A stretch of DNA of 5,447 nucleotides, from NCBI GenBank assembly GCA_023136725.1, contig JAGLQR010000141.1:1-5447 (forward strand), in the 5' to 3' direction. Of this stretch, positions 1 to 5,447 are shown piece after piece. This DNA is from Candidatus Aminicenantota bacterium. Its GTDB lineage: Bacteria; Acidobacteriota; Aminicenantia; UBA2199. The stretch's first letter is position 1. Each line of letters starts with the position of its first letter. The notes below the pieces were generated by a model. That model worked only from the letters and a program-made list of their open reading frames with translations. It was not told the origin of the DNA and searched no databases. The translations under genes and the position numbers were made by a program.

Positions 1-26
1 TTTATATTGCAATTTTTCGAAAATTC

Positions 27-55
27 TTTACTCAAATAAAAATTTTTAATATAAT
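27..55 (+). promoter_or_regulatory. Putative sigma-70-type promoter of nadC-nadB
   Basis: A -35-like TTTACT at 27-32 and a perfect TATAAT at 50-55 are separated by 17 bases, the ideal spacing. The -35 matches four of six consensus bases. Only six bases separate the -10 from the nadC ATG, so a normal start point would fall on or next to the start codon and give a leaderless mRNA. No Shine-Dalgarno sequence is visible before the ATG, which agrees with that. The region is very AT-rich, so a chance match is possible. Confidence 0.55.
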
Positions 56-61
56 CTGCCC

Positions 62-898
62 ATGAACCATGTATCAGATCTGGAAAGAAGAATAATACTT
101 CTTGCTTTAGAGGAAGATGAAGTTCAGAATGATGTAACAACAAACTCACTTACTGAATATGATTCAGATATCTCTGCACTAGTTATTGCAAAAGGAAACG
201 GAATAATTTCAGGAACAGGCACTTTCACTAGAGTTTTTTCAGAAGTAGATAGTTCAGTAAATATCGAAGTATTGAAAAGTGACGGAACGATTGTTGAAAA
301 AGGGGACCATGTAATAAAATTGGCCGGAAGAAAGACCTCAATCTTAAAAGGAGAGAGAACAGCATTAAATTTTCTTCAAAGATTGAGCGGTATCGCCAGC
401 CTTACAAAACGTTTTACAGTCCTTATGCAAAATTCCGGAATAGAACTGCTTGACACAAGGAAAACCACCCCCGGCATGAGGTATCTTGAGAAAAAAGCAG
501 TTGTTGACGGTGGTGGAACAAATCACAGAATGAACCTAAAAGAAATGGCTATGATCAAAGATAACCATATAAAAATGGCAGGATCTATTTCAAAAGCAGT
601 AGATCTTGTTCGGGAAAACTCTGAAAATATAAAAATAGAGGTTGAAGTTACTGATATTCAGGAACTGAAAGAAGCTTTATCAAAAAAAGTGGATATAATA
701 ATGCTGGATAATTTTAATATTGATCTTTTGGACAAAGCGGTCAAATTAAAAATTCCCGGTGTTAAATATGAAATTTCCGGAAATGTGACATTAGAAAATA
801 TCCAGGACAAACTTTGTAAAGGAATCGATTTTATATCTTCCGGAGCATTGACACACTCCTTCAGTTCACTTGACCTCAGCCTTGAAATATCAGAATAA
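62..898 (+). CDS. nadC: Nicotinate-nucleotide pyrophosphorylase (quinolinate phosphoribosyltransferase)
   Basis: NadC converts quinolinate and PRPP to nicotinate mononucleotide, CO2 and pyrophosphate in the cytoplasm, the step where de novo NAD synthesis joins the common route. The 278-residue product has the usual family length and is recognisable end to end. It has an N-terminal ALEEDEVQNDVTT segment, QRLSGIASLT, then DTRKTTPG (D131 to G138) and the GGGTNHRMNLKEMAMIKDNH block, which includes N154, H155, R156 and K166. The C-terminal phosphate-binding barrel carries EVEVTDIQEL, IIMLDNF, EISGNVTLENI and FISSGALTHS. The basic residues R133, K134, H155, R156 and K166 correspond to the family's substrate-binding positions. 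The ATG at 62 fits the family N-terminus, but no ribosome binding site precedes it. nadB follows after 18 bases, almost certainly in the same transcript. There is no sign of damage. Confidence 0.97.
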   Translation: MNHVSDLERRIILLALEEDEVQNDVTTNSLTEYDSDISALVIAKGNGIISGTGTFTRVFSEVDSSVNIEVLKSDGTIVEKGDHVIKLAGRKTSILKGERTALNFLQRLSGIASLTKRFTVLMQNSGIELLDTRKTTPGMRYLEKKAVVDGGGTNHRMNLKEMAMIKDNHIKMAGSISKAVDLVRENSENIKIEVEVTDIQELKEALSKKVDIIMLDNFNIDLLDKAVKLKIPGVKYEISGNVTLENIQDKLCKGIDFISSGALTHSFSSLDLSLEISE

Positions 899-905
899 TG
901 TTCAT

Positions 906-910
906 GGAGA
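906..910 (+). promoter_or_regulatory. Ribosome binding site of nadB
   Basis: GGAGA at 906-910 lies six bases before the ATG at 917. It supports that start, which also leaves the normal short N-terminus before the FAD-binding glycine motif. It contrasts with nadC, which has no such site. Confidence 0.75.
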
Positions 911-916
911 ACAAAT

Positions 917-2494
917 ATGAATGAATATCTTGAAACCGATGTGCTCATCATCGGTGGTGGAATCGCCGGTGCTACTGCAGCTCTGACACTCTCTGAGGCA
1001 GGCATCAAGTCGATTCTTATCACAAAGGGCAAGGATCTATCCGATACAAACACTAATCAGGCTCAGGGGGGAATAGCAACACTTATGAAAGGTGAGAAAA
1101 TTGATTCTTTCGTAAACGACATAATGATTGCAGGAGATAATATCAACTATCCACCTGCTGTGAAGCAGGTTGTATCAGATTCAGTAGACCTTGTTAACAA
1201 CATTCTTATTAAGAAACTTAAAGTTCCATTCTCAACAAATGATGGTGGGTTTGATATGGCCAGGGAAGGTGCACACTCAAAAAGACGTGTCCTGAACGTA
1301 AAGGATATGACCGGGAAAATAATCCAGGAACACTTTACAGCTTTTCTTACTTCGCCTGAATCCAACATTAATATTTTATATAATCATACTGCTATAGACA
1401 TCCTCACATCAAATCACCATTCAAATAATCCTGTCAGGACATATGAAGAGCCGAAAACTTTAGGAGCATATGTCCTTGATCAGAAGAGGGGTGTTATAAA
1501 ACGGATATTTGCAAAGAAAGTGATACTGGCCAGCGGCGGATTAAGCAGTATTTTTCTTAACTCTACAAATCCTTCAGATGTTGTCGGAAGTGGAATAGCA
1601 ATGGCATACAGAGCCGGTGCAAGGCTTGCAAATCTTGAATATGTTCAATTTCACCCCACTTCTCTCTTTAAAAAAGAGGGCGATAGTTTTCTGATCTCTG
1701 AAGCAGTAAGAGGTGAAGGTGCAAAACTTATGAATAGAAAGGGCGAATATTTCATGAAGAAATATTCCCACCTTTCAGAACTGGCACCAAGAGACGAAGT
1801 ATCCAGAGCTATCTATGAAGAAATGATAAGAGACGGGCTCGATTATGTCTATCTCGACCTTGCATCATTTGCAACAATTGATATTAAAGACAGATTTCCT
1901 ACAATTCATTCAAAATGTCTTGAATACGGGATCAATATAGAAGAAAAACCCATACCTGTTGTTCCTGCTGCTCACTATAGCTGCGGGGGTGTTTTGTCTG
2001 ATCTTAAAGGGCGGTCATCATTAACCAACCTTTATGCTATCGGAGAAGTGTCATCCACAGGAGTTCATGGCGCCAACAGGCTTGCATCCGTATCACTTCT
2101 CGAAGGACTGGTATGGGGAGTAAGATCTGCAAAAGATATAATCGAGATCATTGATAGTAAAAATTCAAATTACACAATTTCCGAGATACCGGAATGGAAA
2201 TATCCTTTCCCTCAGGAAAATGCGGATCCGGCTCTGCTTCTCCAGGATCAGATAATGGTAAAACATACAATGTGGAATTACAGCGGTATTATTCGAACTT
2301 CCAAAAGGTTGTCCAGGGCTCAATCCGATCTTAATTATCTGAATCACAGAATTCTTAAATTTTATCAGAAAACTGAGATGTCAAATAGTATAGTCAACCT
2401 TCGGGACAGTGTTCAAACGTCTCTTCTAGTTGTTAATGCAGCTATAAGGAATAAAATATCTTTAGGAGCTCATTTTATAAATAGTACTCAATAA
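917..2494 (+). CDS. nadB: L-aspartate oxidase
   Basis: NadB is an FAD enzyme that oxidises L-aspartate to iminoaspartate, using fumarate or oxygen as acceptor. NadA then condenses the product with dihydroxyacetone phosphate to give quinolinate. The 525 residues are close to family length. The N-terminal dinucleotide-binding fold is DVLIIGGGIAGATAAL (residues 8-23), followed by the NadB-type NQAQGGIAT (47-55). Further conserved blocks are EGAHSKRR (from E117), EYVQFHPTSL, EAVRGEGA (R265), PRDEVSRAI, HYSCGG and the GEVSSTGVHGANRLASVSLLEG signature. R292, H353 and R388 line up with the catalytic or substrate-binding R290, H351 and R386 of the E. coli enzyme. The HGANRLAS signature and EGAHSKRR favour aspartate oxidase over the related succinate dehydrogenase and fumarate reductase flavoproteins. 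The helical C-terminal domain is complete (NLRDSVQTSLLVVNAAI). The gene overlaps the 3' end of convergent rnpB by about 5 bases, and no terminator is visible after it. Confidence 0.97.
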   Translation: MNEYLETDVLIIGGGIAGATAALTLSEAGIKSILITKGKDLSDTNTNQAQGGIATLMKGEKIDSFVNDIMIAGDNINYPPAVKQVVSDSVDLVNNILIKKLKVPFSTNDGGFDMAREGAHSKRRVLNVKDMTGKIIQEHFTAFLTSPESNINILYNHTAIDILTSNHHSNNPVRTYEEPKTLGAYVLDQKRGVIKRIFAKKVILASGGLSSIFLNSTNPSDVVGSGIAMAYRAGARLANLEYVQFHPTSLFKKEGDSFLISEAVRGEGAKLMNRKGEYFMKKYSHLSELAPRDEVSRAIYEEMIRDGLDYVYLDLASFATIDIKDRFPTIHSKCLEYGINIEEKPIPVVPAAHYSCGGVLSDLKGRSSLTNLYAIGEVSSTGVHGANRLASVSLLEGLVWGVRSAKDIIEIIDSKNSNYTISEIPEWKYPFPQENADPALLLQDQIMVKHTMWNYSGIIRTSKRLSRAQSDLNYLNHRILKFYQKTEMSNSIVNLRDSVQTSLLVVNAAIRNKISLGAHFINSTQ

Positions 2495-2851
2495 CAGGGA
2501 AGCAGACTGTAAGCCGGGTTTTGTCTGGACGGGCCATTTATCTGGACAGCTAATTACTTAACCGTTCAAGCAGCTAACCCGAAAGTATCAGCCGGACAAG
2601 CTTCAATCACTTTCTGTTTAGCCTTGCTCCGGATGGGGTTTACCTCAATCCGGCCTGTCACCAAACCGGATGGTGAGCTCTTACCTCACCTTTTCACCTT
2701 TACCTGCAATGCAGGAAGTCTTTTCTCTGCGGCACTTTCCTTATCTGCCGAATCCGGCAGACAGTTTCTGTTAGAAACCATCCTGACCTGCGGAGCCCGG
2801 ACTTTCCTCCCCATTTGCATGAGGCAGCCCGTTATCTGCTTCCCTGTTATT
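2490..2851 (-). ncRNA. rnpB: RNase P RNA, bacterial type A
   Basis: This is the catalytic RNA of RNase P, which trims the 5' ends of precursor tRNAs. Read on the minus strand, it has the universal GAGGAAAGTCCGGGCTCC (2809-2792) near the 5' end, GGTAAACCCC (2644-2635) in the middle, and ACAAAACCCGGCTTA (2524-2510) near the 3' end. The first and last form helix P4. The ends are set by P1, a perfect 17-bp pairing of 2851-2835 with 2506-2490. P2 is ACGGGC (2832-2827) pairing with GCCCGT (2534-2529). P3 is a short hairpin at 2824-2809, six pairs with a GCAA loop. A GTTTC/GAAAC hairpin at 2778-2764 sits where E. coli has P8. A P17-like pairing GAAAGT/ACTTTC and the general order match type A. Its 5' part overlaps the response regulator by 81 bases and its 3' end overlaps the nadB stop. 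No Rho-independent terminator is visible downstream, so the 3' end may be made by processing. End positions are inferred from P1. Confidence 0.96.
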
Positions 2852-4207
2852 ATTAACTATTATACCAAGATTCTCGATCTTTTTATAGAGGTTGCTACGT
2901 GGAAGATTAATTTCCCTTGCAGTTCTTGCCAGATTATTATTAAACTCATTCAATTTCTTTTCTAAAAAGAATTTTTCAGATTCTTTTTTAAAATCCTTCC
3001 ACTCTTTTATATCACTCAGGTTTATTACTTCTGAGGAATCATTAGTCCTAAAATAATCAGGAAGGTCCCCCTCCCCTATTTTTTTTGAATCTGTCATGAT
3101 CATGACTCTTTCAACCACGTTCCTTAACTCTCTGATATTTCCTTTCCAATTGTATCTTTTCATTGATTCAATTGCGCCTGTACTAAATTCCCTTTTTTTA
3201 AAATTATTCTCTTCTGAAAATATTTTCAGAAAATGTTCGATCAAAAGAGGAATATCATCTCGCCTTTCATTCAGTGAAGGAGAATTAACCGGAACTACAT
3301 TAAGCCTGAAATAAAGATCTTCTCGGAATTTTCCTTGCCCGATCTCTTCGGGAAGATCCTTGTTAGTTGCAGCAATGATCCTTACATCAACCTTTTTTAT
3401 TTCCGAAGATCCCACTCTCTGTATCTCACCCTCTTCAAGCACCCTCAAAACTTTTGCCTGAGCTTTAAGGCTGAGATCACCGATCTCATCAAGGAAAATA
3501 CTGCCTTTATGAGCACTGTCAAATTTACCTATCTTCTTCTCAAAAGCTCCCGTAAATGAACCTTTCTCATGTCCAAAGAGCTCACTTTCTATCAATTCCT
3601 CCGGAATTGCAGCACAGTTTATTTGAACGAAGTTTTTATCCCTTCTGGAAGACTGAAGATGGAGGTTCCTCGCTATCAATTCTTTTCCTGTCCCGCTATC
3701 CCCCATTATCAACACTGTTGAGTTAGTTCTGGCAACTTTAGCTATAGTCTTTTTCAGCTCGTTCATTACCAAACTTTCACCTATCATATGATATTTCTGT
3801 TCATTAATATTTTTTAAGAAGAAATTTTCCCTTACAAGTGAATTCTTTTCAAAAGCATTCCTTACAGCTAAGGTGAGTTTCTCTCTTGCCACCGGTTTTT
3901 CCAGAAAATCAAACGCCCCGAGCCTCGAGGCCTCTACAGCCTCTTCTATTCCGGAATGTCCGGATATCATAATGACTTCCACATTCTTCTCAACTTCTTT
4001 CAAATTACGTAGGACATCTATGCCGTTAAATCCGGGCATCTTTACATCCAGAAGAACTATCTGAGGTTTGAACTCCTTGAAAATCTCGACACCGTCCAAT
4101 CCGGATTTTGCTGTTTTCACATGGTATTTTTCATATTCAAGGACCATCTTAATTGAATCCAGAATATTACTTTCATCATCAATTACAAGAACTTTTTTTT
4201 CTTCCAT
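2771..4207 (-). CDS. Sigma-54-dependent response regulator, NtrC family
   Basis: This is a cytoplasmic two-component regulator. Phosphorylation by a partner kinase would let its AAA+ ring remodel sigma-54 RNA polymerase at -24/-12 promoters. The receiver domain (about 4-120) has D10, D11, phosphoacceptor D54, S82 and K104. The AAA+ domain (about 140-375) has Walker A GDSGTGKE (169-176), the sigma-54 contact loop as GSFTGA (216-221; the common form is GAFTGA), Walker B IFLDEIG (237-243) and FREDLYFRLNV (294-304). The C-terminal Fis-type helix-turn-helix is at about 420-449 (ARTAREINLPRSNLYKKIENLGI). All key residues are present, so it should be active. The natural end of the family is near residue 450; the last 26 residues are read from rnpB. 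No histidine kinase lies next to it, so its signal and targets cannot be told. The start at 4207 fits the receiver fold, but there is no well-placed Shine-Dalgarno; a GGGAGG lies too far upstream, about 19 bases. Confidence 0.95.
   Translation of the reverse strand: MEEKKVLVIDDESNILDSIKMVLEYEKYHVKTAKSGLDGVEIFKEFKPQIVLLDVKMPGFNGIDVLRNLKEVEKNVEVIMISGHSGIEEAVEASRLGAFDFLEKPVAREKLTLAVRNAFEKNSLVRENFFLKNINEQKYHMIGESLVMNELKKTIAKVARTNSTVLIMGDSGTGKELIARNLHLQSSRRDKNFVQINCAAIPEELIESELFGHEKGSFTGAFEKKIGKFDSAHKGSIFLDEIGDLSLKAQAKVLRVLEEGEIQRVGSSEIKKVDVRIIAATNKDLPEEIGQGKFREDLYFRLNVVPVNSPSLNERRDDIPLLIEHFLKIFSEENNFKKREFSTGAIESMKRYNWKGNIRELRNVVERVMIMTDSKKIGEGDLPDYFRTNDSSEVINLSDIKEWKDFKKESEKFFLEKKLNEFNNNLARTAREINLPRSNLYKKIENLGIIVNNNREADNGLPHANGEESPGSAGQDGF
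2859..2867 (-). promoter_or_regulatory. Extended -10 promoter of rnpB, inside the response regulator gene
   Basis: The minus strand reads TGGTATAAT: a perfect TATAAT at 2864-2859 preceded by the TGn extension at 2867-2865. The expected start, about seven bases downstream, is near 2852, which is where the P1 helix of rnpB begins. The -35 region at 17-base spacing is poor (TATAAA), as is common with extended -10 promoters. The bases also encode G448-I450 of the regulator. Confidence 0.7.
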
Positions 4208-4213
4208 ATTTCC

Positions 4214-4242
4214 AATATAACAAAAACCTCCCTCAATTTCAA
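4214..4242 (-). promoter_or_regulatory. Putative sigma-70-type promoter of the response regulator gene
   Basis: On the minus strand TTGAAA (4242-4237) and TATATT (4219-4214) are 17 bases apart, a good match to the housekeeping consensus. The -10 ends six bases before the ATG, so transcription would begin at or beside the start codon. This is the same arrangement as at nadC. It is a prediction from sequence only. Confidence 0.5.
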
Positions 4243-4264
4243 TTTTATATTTTTACCAAACTTT

Positions 4265-4293
4265 TTGACGATATCCGGTTATTCTGATATTAT
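4265..4293 (+). promoter_or_regulatory. Putative sigma-70-type promoter of the larC-like gene
   Basis: TTGACG at 4265-4270 and TATTAT at 4288-4293 are separated by 17 bases. Five of six -35 bases and five of six -10 bases match consensus. The expected start near 4300 leaves a leader of about 39 bases with a normal ribosome binding site. The site runs back to back with the regulator promoter; the two -35 boxes are 22 bases apart. Confidence 0.55.
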
Positions 4294-4306
4294 TCATTTT
4301 CTAATA

Positions 4307-4316
4307 ATTGATCAAT
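4307..4316. other. Short palindrome in the larC-like leader, possible operator
   Basis: ATTGATCAAT is a perfect 10-base palindrome just downstream of the predicted larC transcription start. It could be a protein binding site, but in an AT-rich region a palindrome this short may be chance. Confidence 0.2.
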
Positions 4317-4328
4317 ATAACTCATACT

Positions 4329-4332
4329 GGAG
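4329..4332 (+). promoter_or_regulatory. Ribosome binding site of the larC-like gene
   Basis: GGAG at 4329-4332 is six bases before the ATG at 4339. It supports that start, which also puts the conserved LDGSGGFAGDMF motif at the very N-terminus as in LarC. Confidence 0.75.
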
Positions 4333-4338
4333 AAATAG

Positions 4339-5097
4339 ATGAAACTTGTATTGGATGGTTCAGGTGGCTTTGCCGGTGATATGTTTACTGCCTCACTTAT
4401 TGATGCAGGAGCTGATTATAATGCCGTTTCCCTTGCAATGATAAAAACCGGAAAAAAAATTGGAAATATCCAGATAAATTCCGGTAAAACTGTTGATGGG
4501 GCTACTCAATTGATCATCTCACTTGAAGCGGAGAAGAACCATGTTGATGCAGAGCTGATAAAAAAACTATTAAATGCAAGTTTTGAAGAATTGAATATTG
4601 GAAATATTTATAGAGAATTCGGAATAAAAGTGTTGGAAATTCTTATTGAAGCGGAAAACGAAGCACATAAAATGCAGGTTTTTGAAAAACTCATGCATCA
4701 CCACGGGCATGATCATAAGGGGACTGTTCTACACGAGGCTCAGGACATACTAATCGATATCATAGGCGCTGTTTCAGGAATGGAATTGCTTGGGATATCA
4801 CCATCGGCCTCTCTTCTGAAACCGGTCAGAACCGGGCAGGGTAAAATTGAATTTTCTCATGGAATACTTGACGTTCCAGCTCCTGCAACTAGAATCATAC
4901 TTGATAAATTTAATATTAAGTGGCAAAAAGGGCCGATCGATACAGAACTTTGTACTCCAACAGGTGCATCATTACTGGCAGCATTGATTGATAATGAAAT
5001 TACTCCCGACATGGAAAAATTGACAATTCTCGGAGAAGGCTCCTCAAGAGGGACTAAGATTCTCCCGATCCCTCCTTTAAAAATCTATCTTATTTAG
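4339..5097 (+). CDS. larC: Short LarC-like protein (nickel-pincer cofactor nickel-insertion family, DUF111)
   Basis: LarC is a CTP-dependent cyclometallase that inserts nickel into the pincer cofactor of lactate racemase (LarA) and its relatives. The match is clear in several blocks. The N-terminal LDGSGGFAGDMFTASLIDAGAD corresponds to LDCFSGISGDMFLGALLDAG in typical LarC. HEAQDILIDIIGA, at about residue 131, corresponds to HEVGAVDSIVDIVGA but appears two residues shorter. HGILDVPAPAT and ELCTPTGASLLAAL follow in the usual order. A histidine-rich MHHHGHDHKG at about residues 119-128 could bind metal, although in typical LarC the histidine cluster lies earlier in the chain. At 252 residues the protein covers only the LarC1 part (full length is about 400) and ends just after the PTGA block. 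A terminator follows within ten bases, leaving no room for a LarC2 part. No larA, larB or larE is visible. It may be a LarC1-only enzyme or a relative with a different job, so the symbol is tentative. Confidence 0.75.
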   Translation: MKLVLDGSGGFAGDMFTASLIDAGADYNAVSLAMIKTGKKIGNIQINSGKTVDGATQLIISLEAEKNHVDAELIKKLLNASFEELNIGNIYREFGIKVLEILIEAENEAHKMQVFEKLMHHHGHDHKGTVLHEAQDILIDIIGAVSGMELLGISPSASLLKPVRTGQGKIEFSHGILDVPAPATRIILDKFNIKWQKGPIDTELCTPTGASLLAALIDNEITPDMEKLTILGEGSSRGTKILPIPPLKIYLI

Positions 5098-5105
5098 AAA
5101 GAATG

Positions 5106-5137
5106 AGGCCCGGGACACAACGCCTCCGGGCCTTCTT
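5106..5137 (+). terminator. Rho-independent terminator after the larC-like gene, possibly bidirectional
   Basis: AGGCCCGG (5106-5113) pairs perfectly with CCGGGCCT (5126-5133) around a 12-base loop. It is followed on the plus strand by TTCTTATAATTAAT. It starts nine bases after the larC-like stop codon. It also lies 20 bases past the stop of the convergent porin gene, where the minus-strand T-run is weaker, so it may serve both genes. Confidence 0.8.
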
Positions 5138-5152
5138 ATAATTAATATCCTG

Positions 5153-5447
5153 TTATTTCTTTGAATTGAAAGAATACTGGAAATTAGCATAGATGATATC
5201 ATTATCAACATCAGTGATATCTTCTGATCTCATTATATAATTGAATTGGAATTTAACATTCTTTGAATGGAAATAATTGATACCACCTGAAAAATTTGTA
5301 TATTTTTCACCTTCTTCAATTGGTGTAAACGATTCAAATCCGATTATCGGTTCAATTTTATTGAATCTGTATCCAGCCACCGCATACATCCCTGAATACT
5401 TGATACCATTACTTTCACCGCTTATGTATTCAAATTTCAGGTTAATG
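5153..5447 (-). CDS. C-terminal end of an outer-membrane beta-barrel porin, probably phosphate-selective porin O/P type (partial)
   Basis: The frame is open from the window edge to a stop at 5155-5153, giving 98 visible residues; the N-terminus and signal peptide lie outside. An internal ATG at 5389 is not the likely start, because the frame continues upstream with similar sequence (INLKFEYISGESNGIKYSG). The residues alternate between polar and hydrophobic or aromatic in short strands: YAVAGYRF, IEPIIGFESF, FSGGINYFHS, VKFQFNYIM and YANFQYSF. These are divided by turns rich in D, N, G and E, as in a transmembrane beta-barrel. The GGINYFHSKNVKFQFNYI stretch followed by a DVDND loop and a last strand closely resembles the end of porin O/P (OprO/OprP) proteins, which form anion channels in the outer membrane. 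The last strand ends in F, followed by an unusual polar tail NSKK. Family assignment is from pattern and memory; the substrate cannot be told. Confidence 0.7.
   Translation of the reverse strand, partial: INLKFEYISGESNGIKYSGMYAVAGYRFNKIEPIIGFESFTPIEEGEKYTNFSGGINYFHSKNVKFQFNYIMRSEDITDVDNDIIYANFQYSFNSKK

Noticed and set aside
658..1053. Minus-strand open frame across the nadC-nadB junction
   Set aside because: It lies antisense to two clearly real genes and shows no recognisable domain.
2490..2851. The 17-bp perfect inverted repeat at 2490-2506 and 2835-2851 as ends of a mobile element
   Set aside because: The repeat is the P1 helix of RNase P RNA; everything between it is rnpB, with no transposase and no target duplication.
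2624..2965. Plus-strand open frame of 113 codons across the rnpB region
   Set aside because: It is antisense to rnpB and to the 3' end of the response regulator. It has no family resemblance, and its openness follows from the opposite-strand sequence.
5070..5097. Possible programmed frameshift near the run of A at the end of the larC-like gene that would join LarC1 to LarC2
   Set aside because: A strong hairpin terminator starts nine bases after the stop codon and the convergent porin gene follows, so no LarC2 coding region exists downstream.
5387..5389. ATG on the minus strand as the start of a small 78-residue protein
   Set aside because: The same frame is open to the window edge with continuous beta-strand-like sequence, so this is an internal methionine of a larger porin.

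Overview
The window is ordinary-looking, AT-rich bacterial chromosome. It holds five protein-coding genes, the last cut by the window edge, and one structural RNA gene. An outer-membrane porin-type protein points to a diderm (Gram-negative) bacterium. Shine-Dalgarno sites are used by some genes but not all. I cannot fix the phylum from this sequence; nothing looks like recent transfer, a mobile element, a CRISPR array or a defence system.

Left block, plus strand (62-2494): nadC and nadB, 18 bases apart, form a short operon for de novo NAD synthesis. NadB oxidises L-aspartate to iminoaspartate. NadC makes nicotinate mononucleotide from quinolinate. The enzyme between them, quinolinate synthase (NadA), is not in the window. 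A promoter-like pair in front of nadC places the -10 box only six bases from the ATG.

Middle block, minus strand (4207 down to 2490): a sigma-54-type response regulator with receiver, AAA+ and Fis-type DNA-binding domains, followed on the same strand by rnpB, the RNA of RNase P. These genes are packed unusually tightly. The regulator reading frame runs 81 bases into rnpB and stops in an rnpB hairpin loop. A good extended -10 promoter for rnpB lies inside the last codons of the regulator. At its other end rnpB overlaps the stop codon of the convergent nadB by about 5 bases.

Right block: the 131-base gap at 4208-4338 carries divergent promoter-like sequences for the regulator (minus) and for a LarC-like protein (plus). 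The LarC-like protein matches only the first part of LarC, the nickel-insertion enzyme for the nickel-pincer cofactor, and is followed closely by a hairpin terminator. Beyond it is the C-terminal end of a beta-barrel porin of the phosphate-selective porin O/P type on the minus strand, open at the window edge.

The most interesting points are the double overlap of rnpB with both neighbours, the shared start geometry of nadC and the regulator that suggests leaderless mRNAs, and the short, divergent LarC. I did not see a new multi-gene system.
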